From: Rhizophagus clarus
Taxonomy: Eukaryota; Glomeromycota; Glomeromycetes; Glomerales; Glomeraceae
Length of the DNA stretch: 64,000 nucleotides
NCBI GenBank assembly: GCA_015698045.1
Contig: BLAL01000156.1
Span: forward strand, 1,240,001 to 1,304,000
Direction of reading: 5' to 3'
In this document: positions 47,558 through 59,246 of the stretch, one piece after another
Layout of the letters: every line of letters begins with the position of its first letter
Position numbering within the stretch: the stretch's first letter is position 1
Notes under the pieces: model-generated
The model's database searches: none
Seen by the model: only the letters and a program-made list of their open reading frames with translations
What the model was told of the DNA's origin: nothing
Program-made: the position numbers and the translations under genes

Positions 47558-48154
47558 TTAACAGAAATTTATTCCATTAAATATATGGTTTGCGAACGGA
47601 TCATTTGTATTTTGCCTTGGCAATCGACTAAAATAATTCAACATATATGGAGTGATTGCACTTTCATGTCTTATTTTTCGTTGAATTCTACGATTTTGAA
47701 GAAAACGATTATATCGTGGTACTGTGGGATATTTTTTTTGTTGATCAGGATATACATCTCTTCTTTGATACGGGGAAGGACTGATGGAAAAGTAGAAACG
47801 AGGAAAGTTAAAAAAAAAATAATAATTCATTAAAATAAACACTGAATCTTAGTAAACTTTCTTAAAAACTTACCATTTTAAAGCCTTTGGAGATACAAAT
47901 TTGTTTTCTTTGCCAATATAACCAATTGATAGACCCATACGTCTCCATAAAGCGTTCTTCAGACGAATTAAACGCTTCTCTTCAGCACGTAAAGCAGATT
48001 CTTCTTCCTGTTGTTTGAGTTGTTTACTAACGTTTTCAAGTTGTTTGCAAATTTCTTTATAAGAGAAGACAACATCAGTATCGGTCCATTTATGAATTTG
48101 ACCAAGACAATCAACAGATTGAGGGGCAGAGTAGGTGATTAATGATCGTTCCAT
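47558..48154 (-). CDS. Two-exon protein: coiled coil fused to Arg-rich family domain (167 aa)
   Basis: Function unknown. Exon 1 (48154-47874) ends with a perfect GTAAGT donor. The intron is 93 bp (47873-47781, ending CCATCAG). Exon 2 (47780-47558) continues in frame to a TGA/TAA-type stop. Residues 1-40 are MERSLITYSAPQSVD and so on. About 32-62 forms a likely coiled coil (ICKQLENVSKQLKQQEEES, ALRAEEKRL). The C-terminal 52 residues (RYNRFLQNRRIQRKIRHES, LNYFSRLPRQNTNDPF, HIFNGINFC) align along their length with the small Arg-rich proteins of the array. Minus-strand TATATATATA lies near 48240-48228, about 75 bases upstream of the ATG. It may represent the ancestral, full-length member, or a fusion. 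No signal peptide or membrane segment. The coiled coil suggests dimerisation; nucleic-acid binding by the basic part is inference. Confidence 0.75.
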
Positions 48155-48227
48155 TTTATTTCTTTACAAGAAATTTATTTTTTAGAATGTCCGTTAAAAT
48201 ATATTTCTCCGTTGTTAGAAGAGGAGC

Positions 48228-48240
48228 TATATATATATAA
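48228..48240 (-). promoter_or_regulatory. TATA-like element of coiled-coil gene
   Basis: TATATATATATAG on the minus strand about 75 bases before the ATG at 48154. Low-complexity, so only a likely TATA box. Confidence 0.45.
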
Positions 48241-51142
48241 AAAAAAAACTTTTTTGTGTGTTCTAATTTTTTTTATTAGTAACTAATATATACACACATA
48301 TATACACATTTTAATTAAATTAATTATTTACTGCGCAAAAATTTAAAGTTAGACTTTTCTTCATATAAACATAAACGTAATAAATGAAAAAATTTTCTTT
48401 TTCGCGTTTTATACACTGCATTATTGACATCTACTTATCACGATGATTTTTTCTTTATTAACCTTTATTAACAAGGTATCATCTCTTAACTAAATTCGAT
48501 TAGATACGCCTAGTTTGTACAAGCGTATAAATAGATATATTAACATAATAGCTTATCAAGTAAAGTAATTAATTATTTATAAAATGCATAATAATGTTAA
48601 TAATGTAATTTTTTACTCATTATCATCCTTTCAAACATATTTGAGTTCGGGTGAAATGTATATTTCACAAAAGTAAAATGGATGTTTTAAACATTTCATA
48701 TCAAGTCTCAATATTCGATTTTCATATGGTTGTGACCCCTGAGTCACCAAAGCACCGGTTTCCCCTGCATATTTACATCATATTCTTTATGATTTACATT
48801 TTGTTTACAACTTGAAATAAACTTTCGTTGAAACAAAAAAATAAAAGCAAATCATTATTTTACCATTTTTTCCCTTTATTCTTTCCTTATTAGGACATAC
48901 GTATGTATATATATGGTAATTGAAAAATATCGGCCGAGATCGATGTAACCCGAATAATTATTTATTATTTTATTATTATTATTTTATTGGGTTTCGTTCA
49001 TGCATCTTATTTATGATTGTTTATATCATAAAAATTTGGGTGCGTATTTATCTTATCTATGATCACATATCGTATACATTATCTTATCATTTGATTTAAA
49101 AAGTACGTCATTCATCTTTATTACTTATTACCATATCTATCGATATTCAATATAAACTGATGTTACCATATTATATATTATCATAATTATAATATTATAC
49201 AACATATCTTAAAAAAATATCTTTCGGATATCCCAGAAAAAAAAAAATTTATTATTATTGTCTGTTATGTGTATCATATGTGGTACTAAATATAAGATTA
49301 TAAAAAGAAAAAGAAAAGAAACGAGACGTTATTGTCTTGATGATCGGTTCACTTCATTCGCTTCATTAGAACGACTATTTTGTAAAAATTATCTTAATTA
49401 CTGTGAGTTATCGGATCTTCTCGGTTATCATCGAAGACTTCCCCTATTTTTTCTCTTTCAATAGTCTAAAATAATACTGTGCTGTAACTGTATATCACGG
49501 TAACACAAATAAAAAGAACGTTCTAAATTTTAAGTTTCACCAAAAATGGCTTAGAATATTTCATATAATTTGTATGCATCATATACGTACATAGTAGTCT
49601 AGTACATTTATGTGGGGTATCATTACCCATAAAAATCTAATTATTTATTTGGTTCTTTGTTATCTATACTTTGTTTTAAGAGAAAATCGAATTATTTATC
49701 TGGTTCTTTGTTATCTATACTTTGTTTTAAGAGAATAAATGATTTTCCTTTTCTTCAAGTTTCAAATTGGTGTTAGACATAATTAGACATAATGCAATAC
49801 ACAATGCGGTGATCACAAATTATTTAATTACACCACGAGGCTTTTGTACTTAATTAAAAAAAAAAAGGCGGCTTTTTGTCCTTCTCTACTATAGTTGTGA
49901 TTATTATTATTATTATCTCAATCATAAAGCTAATGGATTTTTTAATGAAAAAAGTAAGAAAATCGTTAAATCTAAAACTAAACTTCTGTTATTGCGCGCC
50001 CGAATATATTTAGAGAAAAGAGTCAATTTTGTGTAACTCAAACCTAAAATCTTGGCAATATAAACATGTAAAAATGAATGAAAGAAAGAAAACTAGATTT
50101 TTTTGTGTGTGGCGCAATTTATTCTATTATTATATTATATGTACTATATTATTATATTGTGTAATATGTTTATTATAACATGCAGAATATATAACATCAA
50201 TCTTGAGTGATTTCCTTTAAAGTATATTTCTTTTTATTTTTCAATTTATATTAATAAATATTAATTAAAAAATATATTTATTTATTAATGTGCTGATAAA
50301 GTTCTGTGTTCCAAATCTGTCATGTATACTAAGAAAATTTTATTTTTTTTTTGTTTCACTTTCAATAATTCATTTATTTGTTCGGCTTTTTTTTTGGATG
50401 TAACAGAATCTCAAAAAGATTTGGGCTCAGTAAACCATAATACCATTCTCTAAATAAGAATCTGGTCTATTTTTTATGTGCATCTGGTGTGTGACTCATG
50501 GTTTGGATTATGGATGCGGTAATTGCCCATTTTGTATCTATAAGCAAATGTGATTATCAAACATTCCATGTTTAGAAATTGGAATGCTTGAATCTGGAAT
50601 GATGAAAATAATAATCCGGCAATTAATAATTCGAAGAAATAATTAAACCGAACATATTAGAAAAAATGGCAAGGATAAAGAAAAATCGTTTATGTTAAAG
50701 GTAATATAATTATTTTCTTTTGTCCAACTTTTTTTCTTGGTTTATTTCCTTTTTATCAAATTATAAATAATAATCCGGCAATTAATAATTCGAAGAAATA
50801 ATTAAACCGAATTTATTAGAAAAATGAAAAGGATAAAGAAAAATCGTTTATGTTAAAGGTAATATAACTATTTTCTTTTTTTCTTAGTTTATCTCCTTTT
50901 TATCAAATTATAAATTATACAATAAAAATAAATAATTCTTTGAATTCACATGTAGTTGAAATTTTTAAGGAGGTTAAGCTTTCATTAATTAGACTTTCAT
51001 TAGACTTTCATTATGCTTTCATTAGGCTTTCATTAGATTATAATTTGACAATCACTAAATTTAATTAGACCCGTTGCTTCTCAACTTAAACTTCGTATTG
51101 AATCCTTGGGATTTAATATTTAAAAGGAACGAAAATACAATT
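48241..51142. other. Gene-poor stretch with local tandem duplications
   Basis: No gene supported. Two recent tandem duplications stand out: a 53-bp unit at about 49630-49735 (CTGGTTCTTTGTTATCTATA repeated) and a unit of about 155 bp at 50608-50915 (ATAATCCGGCAATTAATAAT repeated). About 50985-51045 has five imperfect CTTTCATTAGA units. A frame at 49267-49464 (MCIICGTKYK...) has a mixed composition but no support. Confidence 0.55.
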
Positions 51143-51926
51143 CCCTATAAAAAATAAGTGTCCTGAAAATGTCCAGACCAGAAACTGTTCCGAAAGCACC
51201 TCATTTTCGGGACATTAAGAATTTGTCCCGAGTTTGTCCAGAAATACATTTTTGCAAAATTTGTCATAAAGTAAGATAATTGGAGATAGTGATCGCATCG
51301 TTATCGCCAAACCTGAATTTTTATATCATAGATATAGTATTTTGGCTGCTCTGCAAATTTAATTAGTATGACAAAGAAGGTTATGAATGCCAGTTTCGTG
51401 CTTTTTGCATTTTTTTTTTACAAAATTAATTTAACCTTCTTTTTGGGGGGACATTAAAGCGGGTATAATCACATGATCATAGTAAAAATATTTGTCACTG
51501 GAATCACACCTCTACTTTTAAGTATTCTAGGGACTTTAAATTTTTCGACTAGTAAAAAACTATATGTCACGTACATTATATGTCACATTCGTAATTTCTT
51601 AATGCCGTAATTCCGGCCAAATCTACCCCGCTTTAACGGATCCCCTTCTTTGGAAATAATATCCTGAAATTTTTCATGTCCTGAATTTGTCCAGTTTAAA
51701 TTATCCGAGTTTTTTAGAAATTTGTCTAAGCTTAACTGTCCAGAATTTGTCCAAGAATTTATACTGGACAAATATTAGACAAATTCTGGACAAAGTTTGG
51801 ATATGTCAAAAATTTTGAGTATCAGATTTGTACCAAAAAAATGGACATTTTCAGACACCCCAGAATTATTCTGGACAATTTCTGGACATTTTTGTAGATA
51901 TTTCCGGACATTTACTTTTTATAGGG
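51143..51926. mobile_element. Inverted-repeat element with TGTCCAGA motifs, split by a MITE
   Basis: The ends are inverted repeats: CCCTATAAAAAATAAGTGTC on the left, and from the right on the minus strand CCCTATAAAAAGTAAATGTC. The subterminal regions are full of GTCC(A/T)GAA / TTCTGGAC motifs in both orientations, a common layout for transposase-binding sites. A second element (51447-51645) lies inside it. Removing that leaves about 585 bp. No transposase frame is visible. Confidence 0.75.
51447..51645. mobile_element. MITE, TTAAAGCGGG family, copy 2 (about 199 bp)
   Basis: The left end is GGGGACATTAAAGCGGGTA and the right end (minus strand) GGGGATCCGTTAAAGCGGGG. The interior is the reverse complement of 9992-10187 with moderate divergence. 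Inserted into the element at 51143-51926. Confidence 0.85.
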
Positions 51927-52929
51927 TGCAATCAAATACTTTTATTATTATTATTGAGAAAAAAATATATATATATATATATAAAGTGTTTGTTGAAATA
52001 ACTCTCGCTTCTTGTTTTTTTTATTTCTTCATTTCTTATAACTTTCGGTGTGTAAAATTAATTTTGGAGGTTCTTTAAACAGCCAAAATTCGATATAATA
52101 ACCATACGTTATGACAAATTTTTTTATAAATTTTTAACATAATGAACTTTTCATAAAACCGAATGGTTCTACTTATTACTTAATCATGTGATTTTTGCAC
52201 GTGATTAACAACTATACTTGCCGCCCATTTAAATGGGATGGGAGTCCCAATCCATCCCAATCCCAATCCATCCCAATCCCAAATCCCATTCCCATTCCAA
52301 TCCCAAATCCCATTCCCAATCCCATCCCAAATCCCATTTGAATATACAATAAATATTTATGAATTTTGTTATTTTTTAAAAATAAAACTTTTTTTTTTTA
52401 CTGTTTATCTTTAAAAAAATTTATTTTTTGGCACTTTTAGTAATATTTTATTATTTCTTTATAATTTTTTTTATATTTAATGATTTGTAATATTATTATA
52501 TTAGGTATTCATAGCCCAACAATTAAATACTAATAAATTTAATTTTAATTTTTTTTTTAAGTGCTAAGCCTTTTTTATTGAATAAAAAGCCATTTTGTTA
52601 AATACTAAGCTTAGCCACTTTTTGTTAAATACTAAATTCTTATTAAGTTTGATACATTTTTTATTAAATTTTAAGCTATTTTTATTGATCACTAAGCTAA
52701 ATATTTATTTATTAAAGTAGAAAATATTTATAAAGAAATATTATTGCTGTTAAAGTTCTAACTTATGGTTAATTTTAAATTATAATTTTAATTTGGTTTT
52801 AATAGTTTTTTGTTAAATACTAAACTTAAATTCGTTTACTCTAGCTTTACTTCCAATAACTCAACTTTGAATAATTTGGCTTGAGTATATTTAAATTTAA
52901 AATTAAAATTGGCTTCTTTTTGTTTAGTA

Positions 52930-53565
52930 TTGACTATTTTAATTAAATATTAAATATTTTTAATTAAAAATTAAGTATTTTTTAATTAAAAAATAAGAGT
53001 ATTTTTTAATTAAAAATTAAGAGTATTTTTTAATTAAAAATTAAGAGTATTTTTTAATTAAAAATTAAGAGTATTTTTTAATTAAAAATTAAGAGTATTT
53101 TTTAATTAAAAATTAAGAGTATTTTTTAATTAAAAATTAAGAGTATTTTTTAATTAAAAGTTAAGAGTATTTTTTAATTAAAAGTTAAGAGTATTTTTTA
53201 ATTAAAAGTTAAGAGTATTTTTTAATTAAAAGTTAAGAGTATTTTTTAATTAAAAGTTAAGAGTATTTTTTAATTAAAAATTGAGTATTTTTTAATTAAT
53301 AAGTATTTTTTAATTAAAAATTAAGAGTATTTTTTAATTAAAAATTAAGAGTATTTTTTAATTAAAAATTAAGAGTATTTTTTAATTAAAAATTAAGAGT
53401 ATTTTTTAATTAAAAATTAAGTATTTTTAATTAAAAATTAAGAGTATTTTTTAATTAAAAATTAAGAGTATTTTTTAATTAAAAATTAAGAGTATTTTAA
53501 TTAAAAATTAAGAGTATTTTAATTAAAAATTAAGAGTGATTTTAATTAAAAATTATTTATAAATT
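52930..53565. repeat. 24-bp AT minisatellite inside the hAT element
   Basis: About 25 tandem units, each combining ATTAAGAGTATT with TTTTTAATTAAAAA. Nearly every unit holds the palindrome TTTTTAATTAAAAA. It appears to replace the region where the 5' part of the transposase gene would lie. Confidence 0.9.
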
Positions 53566-54023
53566 AACTAAAAATCAAATATAAATAACCGCTATTAACA
53601 TTAATTATGAATTAGTTCTAAACCAGAATATTTATAATTACTTTTTATTTTAATTAATGGTTTTTTGTTAAATAATACATCTAAAACATTAGTATAACTT
53701 GGCTTTATTCTAACAATTTGGCTTAGTTTTAATAATTTGGCCTATTTTAATGATTTGGCTTGTTAAAATTTTCTGTATTATTTAATTGCAATAATTTGGC
53801 TTAACTTTAATATTTGGCTTGATTTCAATTATTTGGCTTAAATCTTATTATATCACTTAATTTACTAATAATAAAAATAATATAAATATAGCTAACCAAA
53901 AATGTGGTGGAAAAAAAGTTCTGATTATTTACTTATACAACTTGGTATATTGAAATAAAGAACCACCTTTTAATGATCCATATGTACTTATTATGTAGTG
54001 GGTACCAGTACTCCTATTAATTG

Positions 54024-54626
54024 ATGGATGTCTGTAGAACTAAAAAAAGGAGAAGATCCTATTAGGAAACTTGTATTAAGAATGTATGGAATTATGCCTC
54101 ATAATGCAGATTGTGAAAGAGTTTTTTCCATATTAGGATGGTTTCTTAATAAATGACATACCAAGTAAGTAAATTTGGAATATTCAAATATTAAATTTTT
54201 TAGTTATTTCATTTAATATTTTGCTTTTATAATAGAATTAATATCAAACAGCTTTAAGCAATGGCACAAATGCATTCATATCTTATAATAAATATGCTGA
54301 AATATATAAATGATGAAATAACTTTAGAAGAGCTTGACAAAATATTAAATCAAGTTGCATTATCAATAAATAATGGAATTGATATGTTTGATGATGAAAA
54401 TGATGAAAATCTTGTTAATTTTGAAGATATTAATGAGATTGAAGAAGCTGTAGATTTAGAGGGAGTAAATAATAATGAACTAGAAATTACAAATTTTATT
54501 GATTTATCAACAAGTTTATTAAATAATAAAAAAGATGAAAAAGATGAGGAAGTAAGTATAATGAACCATGGAGACTTAAATTTTGATGATGATGAATTAA
54601 TAAATAGATTTGAAGAGTCAATTTAA
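54024..54626 (+). pseudogene. hAT transposase C-terminal fragment (dimerisation domain)
   Basis: The hAT dimerisation region (PF05699 type) lets transposase subunits associate. Exon 1, 54024-54164, reads DPIRKLVLRMYGIMPHN, then ADCERVFSILGWFLNK, the family's conserved A-[ED]-C-E-R-x-F-S block. A 71-bp intron (54165-54235, GTAAGT...ATAG) follows. Exon 2, from 54236, continues HTK-INIKQL then AMAQMHSYLI and an acidic tail of about 110 residues to the stop at 54626. Two in-frame stops, TGA at 54154 (Arg position of NKRHT) and TAA at 54255 (a Glu position in relatives), inactivate it. The upstream catalytic RNase-H-like domain is missing. The 54261-54626 part alone is open but is only the tail. 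Confidence 0.85.
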
Positions 54627-55028
54627 TTATTTATTTTTATCGTTTACAAAATATTGTATTTTATAGACTATTATTATTTATATATATCTTTTTTATTTTA
54701 TTAATATATTAGAATTTTTTTACAATTCATAAACATATTTTATTTTTTATTTTTTATTATTAAGGTTTATAATTTTGTAATAAAAAATATATTTTATAAT
54801 AAAAAACTTTAATAATAAAAAAAATCAAACTAATTGGAGAACATGGAATATGGGATATGGGATGGGATATGGGATATGGGATATGGGTGGGATTGGGATT
54901 TGGGATTGGAATGGGATTATGACAAATGGGATGGGATAAATGGGATTGGGATTGGGATTGGGATTTGGGTGGGTGGGATATGGGATTTTCCCAATCCCAT
55001 TAATATGGGCGGCAAGTATATTAACAAC

Positions 55029-56700
55029 TGATGTCCGATGACTTCAAGTTATGTCTGATCTTGATGTAATGATCTCATATAAGGCCATATTTAAAAAAAT
55101 CTTGATATGATTTAACAAGCAAATCATGCATAGTTTATTATTTTATTGACTATGGGAATATTATACAAGAGGTTGATTATTGAGTGACACAAAAATATAT
55201 CAGTGAAGGGAGGAGGAGATTCTCAGATCGCAATGCTAAATGCTTGTCCCATGTTAATTATAGTCAGGATTGGGAATAAGTTCAACGTCTAACTTATAAA
55301 TGAAGTGTATAGATATTACTTTTGTATATGAAATTACAAGGCTGTGACCTTCAGTCACAATTGTTTGATTACAGTACCCCACCACATACCTCATATAGGA
55401 TAAAATTTGTGCATGTCTGTATACTGTCTGTATACCAAGAAATGACCAACGAAGGATTAATACAATAATAATAGTGTAGTTAATTCACTGCAGTTGTGAA
55501 AATAAAAAGCGATTATATCAATTGTCTGAATCATTCCTACAAATTGTATAAAAGATTACAAATTGTATAAAAGATTTTGACCCATTCACATATTTCGAGA
55601 TGAAGCAAATTTTTGAAATTTTGGAAATTATGAGCATTCTAATATTTTTTGATTAGCACATACGGAAATTATCAGTCACCGGAAATGTCACATGCAGATC
55701 ATTTTCATATTAAAATTATCTTGCGTAACATCAATCGCATTATTTATTTAGTAGTTAACATTAAGGGTAGAGGGATCGACATGGCTGATCATATGGCTAA
55801 AAAAAAAAATCATTTTTTTTTTTACTTCGCTACAAGGAAAACTCACTCAATATTTTATGAAAAACTGTTTAAAAGTATTCTTTAGAAAGCTAGAGTTTCT
55901 GTCTTTCAAATAAACTTTAGTAAAGTATAATACAAATAAGGCTTATAACAAAATATTACACTATGAAGTCGTCATTAAGTTGCGAATCTCCTATGGTAAG
56001 TTGCGAATCACCTAGAGAACATATCTTCAAATTAACTTTAAACTTATGAAACCTTACAAGTTAATAGTATAATAAAAAAGAATATTTATGTCAAAAAATC
56101 ATTATGCATTTACTTATTCAAATAAAATTTTTTATTAATACCATTTTATTTTTTTATTATTAGTCATATTTGATTTTAAAAGTCTAAATACATTCAAAAA
56201 GACTAATAGCAAATGGTTAAACACTTTAATAAATAAATGAAGCGCATGTTTATACTCTTTTTAAATGTGTATTTAACAAAATTCATATGGTAGTTTGCGA
56301 GAAATCATAAATTTTGCTCGTTTTGGGTCACGTGATGATCTACATTTTTTAGTCTAAAATCATATATATGTTGTGGCGTAGATACACTCTACCCTTAAAT
56401 TTTTTAATGTACTACGCTTATACAAATTAAGAAATTGATAGATTATCATGTGTTCTATCAATTTCTATTCTTACTTTCTGATCTTAAATAATAAAAATTT
56501 TTTTTATAATGTACGAAAAACTCTCCTTAAAAACACACTTTTTTCAAGATTGAAGTTGAGAAATAAAAAAATATGCAGTTTTAAAAGTAAAAATATATGT
56601 AATTTTACGAGTAGAAAACGTTTTTCTAAGCTTGTAATAGCGGTTATTCAGGTAGTTTTTGTATAAAACATGAAAAACTAAAAAAAACACATTATTTTTA
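55029..56700. other. Gene-free stretch
   Basis: No supported gene. Some short frames (55649-55885, 56448-56666) lack ATG starts or consist of Lys/Asn/Phe-rich AT sequence. Confidence 0.5.
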
Positions 56701-57370
56701 AATATACATAAATTTTTAGAATGAAATTTCATCACCTTGATCAAAGTAAAGTACCTTTTATTGCTTAAGTAAAGTTGTTTAGCAAAATCCAAAATACTTG
56801 GATCTTAAATTTTATAAATATAGGTATAATATTTGAAAAAAAACTCGCGTTTTTATAATGGAACTGACAACTAAATCTATTTTACATATTTAGAGCGTAA
56901 TTTTGATACATTGACAAAATGAAATTGCTTACTGCGGCTTAAGTTATGTTGTTCAGAAGTGTCAAATATATTTATATTATAAATTTTTTAAGTATATAAT
57001 AAACATTCATAGAGTAATATATATTTTACAAAACTGCACTAATTTTCAATTTCTAAATTTTTTTACATCTGTTTAGTGACTTCAGAGCGTAATTTCAATA
57101 CTTTGATCAAAGTAAACTACATTTTGTTGCTTAAGTAGAGTTGTTTAGGCAGGTTAGATCTATTCGTATCTTAAATTTTATAATACTATGATTAATATAT
57201 ATAGAGAAATTAACGTTTATATTTTCTCACTCATTTAGAAATTTTAGAGCATAATTTCAACACTTTGGTCAAAGTAAATTGCCTTTTATTGCTTAAGTAA
57301 TATTGTTTAGGAGGGTCTAAATTACTTGTATATCAAATTTTATAATGCGTTGATTAATACTTATGGGGGA
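56700..57370. repeat. Tandem repeat of about 175 bp, four units
   Basis: Units begin near 56715, 56888, 57078 and 57240. Each contains a variant of AGAGCGTAATTTCAATACTT, TTGATCAAAGTAAA, then GCTTAAGTAAAGTTGTTTAG. Units differ by roughly a quarter of bases, so the array is old. A single related copy lies near 4990-5060, so the element is dispersed. Confidence 0.7.
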
Positions 57371-57609
57371 ATTAACATTTTTTGTAACGGTATTAATTTC
57401 CGATCTTTAATTTTTTATTATTTTAATAAAGAAAATAGACTATTTTTAAATAAAGATTCAAGTTGAATAATAAAGATTAAATGGGAATTTTTTTTATAAA
57501 ATCGTAAAGGCACTTAATAAGTTTATATTTTTGCTTTTAAATTAAAGTACTATATTATATAAATGTAATGCTATATTTGATCTGTATTTTTTCAATTTTA
57601 ACTTAATTT

Positions 57610-58910
57610 AGGCCGAAATTACGAGGTTGGCCAGAATTAGCAAAATTTTGGCCAGAATTATGAATTATTGATCAGCAAATTTAACCAGAATTAATTTTGG
57701 CCAACTTTAATTATATACATGCGCTATACATTTGAAGAGGATACTGTGCCACAAATTTTTTTTTGCTAACCTTAATAAAAAAATTTGCCTTCTTTTTTTG
57801 TGACATTTCCAGTAACTGTTATCAAATTGGTCAGTGTATATATAATCAGGCATACCGGTATACTGTATTTATTTTTTACCAATGATTTTTGATGATTTGA
57901 TATAGCAGTAAGTTTGAAGTCTAAGTTTTAATTTATTACACAAAACGGATAAAATGAATCACTAACTATGATTTGGATTTGGAATGGGGAAATTACGTTA
58001 ACGAACATCTGATTAATGCTACTTGTATACAAGGGGTATTTTTTGTTATTAATACATGTAAACTTTGAGTATGCTTGCTGATGATAAATAAAATCTTTTT
58101 AGAACGAATTTATCTTTGCAATAAGCATGACAACATCACAAAAATGTGATATTTTTATTACAATTATAAGTATACATTAATAAATGACCATAAATAAAAT
58201 AGAGGGTATTTTCCTTGTACAGAAAAAGAACAGAAGCAAGCGAAACTCCCATCAATCTTATTTTTTATCAAGGACATTAAGAACCTTTGATAATGGACCC
58301 TTGTACTTTTGCAGGTCATCAGGAAATTGTTCTTTCAACAACGTTTTCGCTTGTTCTATACTTTTCTCATTATCGTGAAATGCTTTATTACTTTTGTTCC
58401 TAATTTCAAGCAAAAGCTCAAATTTCCCCATAGTAATGTTATAACAATTTTGTTATCACATCATCTCATTCAGGTCCTGGTTTCTAAGAACACGTGAGCA
58501 TTTTTTTCGCTTCATACCATTCACTCTTACCAATTCTCGTTCTACTTTCAAGATAAGAATTAATTTTATGTAATCTCTAAGGATGCCCAATATTTTCACC
58601 TGAGTCTCTGTAACGTTTAACTGTGTCTTAGTGTCTTTAAGTCGTTTATTACGGTCTCCATTAAAGAAAAAAAATGGTTTATTCAAAACTTCCATCTGTT
58701 GATCCATAATTTGATGGATATATTTGGTATTATCTTCTATTGTCTTTATACATGAATCCCAATCTCGATCAATGATATCATCCTTTGGAGCAAAGCGAAT
58801 GCTTATGATCACGTGGCGATATCCATTTTTCAGTTAACGCCACAAAAAAAATTCCACCGCTCGTGATTTTTGGCCGGCATTATGAGATTTGGCCAGAATT
58901 AAGAAATTAA
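57610..58910. repeat. Segment flanked by direct repeats GGCCGxxATTA...GGCCAGAATTA
   Basis: About 40 bases at 57611-57650 (GGCCGAAATTACGAGGTTGG) recur in direct orientation at 58870-58905 (GGCCGGCATTATGAGATTTG), both followed by CCAGAATTA. Between them lie the coiled-coil frames on the minus strand. It may be a transposon-like or duplicated cassette. Confidence 0.45.
58258..58812 (-). pseudogene. Coiled-coil protein gene or relic, two adjacent frames
   Basis: The upstream frame (58812-58456) has no ATG start. It reads IISIRFAPKDDIIDRDWD, then KTIEDNTKYIHQIMDQQ and KRLKDTKTQLNVTETQVK, predicted helical/coiled coil. A GTAAGA donor-like site lies within it. Twenty-four bases after its stop, an ATG at 58431 opens a 57-residue frame to 58258 (MGKFELLLEIRNKSNKAF..., ...QFPDDLQKYKGPLSKVL). 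Both have sensible amphipathic composition in a region otherwise without coding signal. They could be exons whose junction I cannot place, or a degraded gene. No family recognised. Confidence 0.4.
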
Positions 58911-59246
58911 CATGTGGCGAATAGCAAGTGACGTCCCTGGAATACATTAGTAAAAATAAATTTGCAAAGAAGGAAAGGTTATCGTGGGGATAATTAATAG
59001 AAGTTTTATTATGTTGTTTGTATTGTATGCATGAACGTAAAAGTGAAAATGAAAGACTAGAATTCTCAGAAATGTAAAATGTTCATAAAAAGGAAAATGT
59101 TAAACACGTGGAGAAATCATTGTTACAAATTACAAATCATCTGACTAAAATAAAATTTTATTCAGAGAGTGGGAAGATTGTAAATCAAAAATATCTATTT
59201 CTTTGCTTATTAGTTATAAAAAGATATAGTAACACTATTTTAATTG

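Larger units (their letters stand above)
52205..55028. mobile_element. hAT-family DNA transposon, bounded, non-autonomous
   Basis: The element proper is 52213-55020 (2808 bp). Both ends read TATACTTGCCGCCCAT inward (first 16 bases identical, about 30 bases similar), flanked by an exact 8-bp target duplication TTAACAAC (52205-52212 and 55021-55028). The 8-bp duplication and the C-terminal transposase remnant place it in hAT. Subterminal regions are arrays of CCCAATCCCAT-type repeats (52240-52335) and their mirror (54840-55005). The interior holds an AT minisatellite and a dead transposase fragment. Confidence 0.93.

Noticed and set aside
51583-52078. Open frames with repeated SGQ/NSG-type sequence on both strands
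   Set aside because: They come from the GTCCAGAA motifs of the transposon at 51143-51926 and have no gene structure.
52930-53565. Possible CRISPR-like array of regular repeats
   Set aside because: The units are contiguous 24-bp tandem repeats without unique spacers, inside a eukaryotic hAT element.
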